This document shows, piece after piece, positions 62,099 to 64,000 of a DNA stretch of 64,000 nt (position 1 is the stretch's first letter; the number at the start of each line of letters is the position of its first letter). The stretch is taken from NCBI GenBank assembly GCA_014841835.1, contig JACYUQ010000003.1:124001-188000 (forward strand), read 5' to 3'. The notes under the pieces are model-generated. The model saw nothing but the letters and a program-made list of their open reading frames with translations, was not told the DNA's origin and did no database searches. Position numbers and translations under genes: made by a program. Origin of the DNA: Oxalobacteraceae sp. CFBP 13730 (lineage in GTDB: Bacteria > Pseudomonadota > Gammaproteobacteria > Burkholderiales > Burkholderiaceae_D).

Positions 62099-62659
62099 TC
62101 ACGGTGAAAACACCTCGTCGGGCCGGTGGATGCGCACGATCTGCAAGCCATCGGGCTGGTCCACCAGCATGCACAGCTTGCCGGTGCGCTTGCAATGGTC
62201 CTGCACACGCCAGTAGTCGCCATGGCTCATGCACCCGGTCTGGCAAATCACCAGATCGGCTGCTTGCAGGCTCGCTTCCAGGTCCGCCGCGACGCCAACT
62301 GGCGTGTGCCCCGGATCGCCCGCGCTGCCCGTCTGCCCGGCCAGCGCACGACGCTGCAGCGTGCGCATCAAGTCATGCACGCGCGCCTGCAGCGTGGCCA
62401 CCTGGCGGCCCAGCGCAACGCGCCGGCCCAGGCCCGGCAGCGCGGCGTCGAGGGCGGCGCGGTCTTCGCGTTCCCATGCCAGCGCCGTCGTCGCGCGCAT
62501 CGTCGCGGCGCGCGCGCGGATCAGCTGCGCTTCCATGGCGGCAATGCGCGTGGCCTGCGCCTGCAGCAATGCGCTGCAGCGTTCCTGCGCCTGCGCATGC
62601 GCCCTTAGCAACGTCACGTGCTCGCCAGCCAGGCCATTGGCTTCCCGGTATGCGGCCAT
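62099..62659 (-). CDS. DUF2325 protein with N-terminal coiled coil
   Basis: It encodes 186 residues. Residues 1-120 are Ala/Arg-rich and helical, likely a coiled coil, and the DUF2325 domain follows: ADLVICQTGCMSHGDYWRVQ, then DHCKRTGKLCMLVDQPDG, with three Cys that could bind metal. The ribosome site AGGAGG is four bases before the ATG at 62659. A Fur box stands 38 bp upstream, so the gene should be induced by iron shortage. In Burkholderiales DUF2325 genes recur near iron-related genes. Function unknown. Confidence 0.85.
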   Translation of the reverse strand: MAAYREANGLAGEHVTLLRAHAQAQERCSALLQAQATRIAAMEAQLIRARAATMRATTALAWEREDRAALDAALPGLGRRVALGRQVATLQARVHDLMRTLQRRALAGQTGSAGDPGHTPVGVAADLEASLQAADLVICQTGCMSHGDYWRVQDHCKRTGKLCMLVDQPDGLQIVRIHRPDEVFSP

Positions 62660-62696
62660 TTGCACCTCCTGTTCCTGAACCAACACCCATCTTAGT

Positions 62697-62711
62697 TGAG
62701 AACGATTCTCA
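62697..62711 (-). promoter_or_regulatory. Fur box ahead of the DUF2325 gene
   Basis: TGAGAACGATTCTCA is a 15-bp palindrome of the 7-1-7 Fur type (TGATAAT-n-ATTATCA consensus; G replaces T at one symmetrical place). It lies 38 bp before the DUF2325 start, between it and the divergent phytochrome gene at 62818. Confidence 0.75.
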
Positions 62712-62817
62712 TTTCAAGGCCGTGTCGAAGCGGGGACAAATCGACACATCGTGACGTGAGAACAAACTTTCAAGATACAATATGGCCCTGCTCACCTGTG
62801 CGTTACCCCGACGTCCC

Positions 62818-64000
62818 ATGACCCAGGCATCCCTCGACCAACTCGACATTTCCAGCTGCGCCAGCGAACCGATTCGCACGCCTGGCGGTATCCAGCCGCA
62901 CGGCTTCATGCTGACGCTATCGCCTGCACTCGACGTGGTGCAGGCCAGCGCCAACCTGCTCCCGCTGGCGGGCCTGGCGGCAGAAGCAGCGATCGGCCTG
63001 CCATTGGCAGCCGTCATCGGCAAGGCATGTGGCGAGCGCATGGCGCGCGAACTGGCCACCGACAAGCTTGGCCAGCGCCCGATGTATCTGGGCACGGTCA
63101 CGCTCGGCAATGGCCGCCATTTCGACGTGCTGGGCCACGTCTGGGACGGCCTGGTGATCGCCGAGTTTGAAGCTGTCGATCGCGCCGAGCCCGCCGATTT
63201 TCGGCATCTGTATCCGCTCATTACCGATTTTCTCGCCAAGGTCGGCGAACAGGCATCCATCCCTGCACTGACCGAGCTGGCTGCCCACCACATACGTTCC
63301 GTCACCGGCTACGGCCGCGTGATGGTGTACCGGTTCGACCCCGATGGCCACGGCCGCGTGGTGGCCGAAGCCAAAGCGCCCGACTACGACTCGTATCTGA
63401 ATCAGTCTTTTCCGGCCAGCGACATTCCATCCCAGGCGCGCGAGCTGTACCTGAGCTCGCCGATCCGCGTCATTCAGAATGCCGACTACGATGCGTCACC
63501 GCTGGTACCTGAGGTCAATCCAGCCACGGGCACCCGTAACGATCTGACGTACGCGGCGCTGCGCAGCGTCTCGCCAGTGCATCTGCAATACATGCGCAAT
63601 ATGGGCACGCAGGCCTCGATGTCGGTCTCGCTGATCGTCAAGGGCAAGCTATGGGGCCTGATCGGCTGCCACAACGCCGTCCCGCGCGCGGTATCGGTCG
63701 AGAAACGCACGGCCTGCGAACAACTCGGCCAGATCCTCGCGTTGTGCGTCGAGAGCCGCGAAGACAGCGCCGAGCTGCAGTTCCGTCTGGACGTGCGCCG
63801 CATCATGGTCGAAATCCTCGGCCGCCTGACCAAAAGCGCCGACTTCATCGACAATCTGCGCGGCGTGTCCGGCGAGCTGCTGCGCTTTGCCCGTGCCGGC
63901 GGCGTGGCCATCGTGGCCGACGAACGTATCTTCACTTATGGCGATACGCCGGATGACGCCGCCATTCGCGACCTGTCGACCTGGCTTGCCGTGCATGGCC
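62818..64000 (+). CDS. Bacteriophytochrome photosensor (C-terminal part missing)
   Basis: Red/far-red photoreceptor that binds biliverdin. About 394 residues are visible: PAS_2 (about 10-115; SSCASEPIRTPGGIQPHG with the chromophore Cys14), GAF (about 140-305; FPASDIPSQAR near 198-208, SPVHLQYMRNMG and LWGLIGCHNA) and the beginning of PHY (from about 325). The signature PASDIP and the two conserved His are intact. The output domain lies off the right edge. An earlier ATG at 62782 is in frame and would add 12 residues; neither start has a strong ribosome site. Divergent from the Fur-box DUF2325 gene. Confidence 0.93.
   Translation, partial: MTQASLDQLDISSCASEPIRTPGGIQPHGFMLTLSPALDVVQASANLLPLAGLAAEAAIGLPLAAVIGKACGERMARELATDKLGQRPMYLGTVTLGNGRHFDVLGHVWDGLVIAEFEAVDRAEPADFRHLYPLITDFLAKVGEQASIPALTELAAHHIRSVTGYGRVMVYRFDPDGHGRVVAEAKAPDYDSYLNQSFPASDIPSQARELYLSSPIRVIQNADYDASPLVPEVNPATGTRNDLTYAALRSVSPVHLQYMRNMGTQASMSVSLIVKGKLWGLIGCHNAVPRAVSVEKRTACEQLGQILALCVESREDSAELQFRLDVRRIMVEILGRLTKSADFIDNLRGVSGELLRFARAGGVAIVADERIFTYGDTPDDAAIRDLSTWLAVHG

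Overview
The window reads as a piece of chromosome from a GC-rich betaproteobacterium of the order Burkholderiales, most likely family Oxalobacteraceae (Massilia, Telluria or a close relative). The grounds are the high GC content, the complete isc operon order, the conserved sigma factor/DUF3619/DUF3106/RDD gene run, the ilvBNC operon with pssA nearby, and the general protein flavour. This assignment is inference; there is no rRNA gene in the window. No tRNA, CRISPR array, prophage or plasmid origin was seen. The only mobile element is one intact IS1595-family insertion sequence.

Layout. 1-4.9 kb: a czcICBA-type heavy-metal RND efflux operon on the minus strand (czcA runs off the left edge), apparently driven by a MerR-type promoter with a 19-bp spacer. 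4.9-8.6 kb: a LysR regulator divergent from a short-chain dehydrogenase, then an SbmA/BacA-like ABC exporter/importer. 8.9-11.6 kb: rpsO-pnp with two good terminators. 11.7-13.98 kb: a BamE-like lipoprotein, a lipoprotein esterase and phosphatidylserine synthase. 14.1-15.2 kb: the IS element with 15-bp inverted repeats and an 8-bp target duplication. 15.2-19.8 kb: a SIMPL protein and the ilvBNC operon with a leader of about 310 nt. 20.1-22.75 kb: a soluble PAS-PAS chemoreceptor coupled to a triple CheW-domain protein. 22.8-26.4 kb: a taurine/sulfonate-type ABC importer with a TauD-like dioxygenase.

26.6-31.2 kb: an ECF-like sigma factor translationally coupled to DUF3619, DUF3106 and RDD proteins, followed by a PAS-PAS-GAF histidine kinase. 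31.2-33.9 kb: a membrane-tailed SDR convergent with a choice-of-anchor I lipoprotein. 34.0-42.4 kb: the isc iron-sulfur operon (iscR-iscS-iscU-iscA-hscB-hscA-fdx) with an IscR-like operator on its own promoter, continuing into a methyltransferase, a threonine aldolase and an S4/pseudouridine-synthase-like protein whose catalytic Asp is Glu. A 33-bp inverted repeat pair separates fdx from hscA. 42.4-45.0 kb: a UDG-like protein with an altered motif A, then maleylacetoacetate isomerase and fumarylacetoacetase (end of tyrosine degradation), divergent from a LysR regulator.

46-50.8 kb: ChaC-like cyclotransferase, NadR-like kinase, an MFS carrier, a Spy-like periplasmic protein and an S41 protease. 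50.9-54.3 kb: a PA0069-type radical SAM gene behind a near-perfect LexA box, and upstream of it a coupled DUF393/renalase-like/UbiG operon. 54.4-59.2 kb: an EmrB-EmrA-NodT tripartite drug efflux operon ending in a DTW-domain tRNA-modifying enzyme. 59.4-62.0 kb: two secreted alpha/beta hydrolases, one a family I.5-like lipase. 62.1-64 kb: a DUF2325 protein with a Fur box and the first 394 codons of a bacteriophytochrome.

Most genes are ordinary for this group. The items most worth a second look are the sigma/DUF3619 module (a candidate sigma/anti-sigma envelope system), the LexA-controlled radical SAM gene, the chemoreceptor/triple-CheW pair, the two enzymes with altered catalytic motifs, and the MerR-type promoter that would give a leaderless czcI mRNA.
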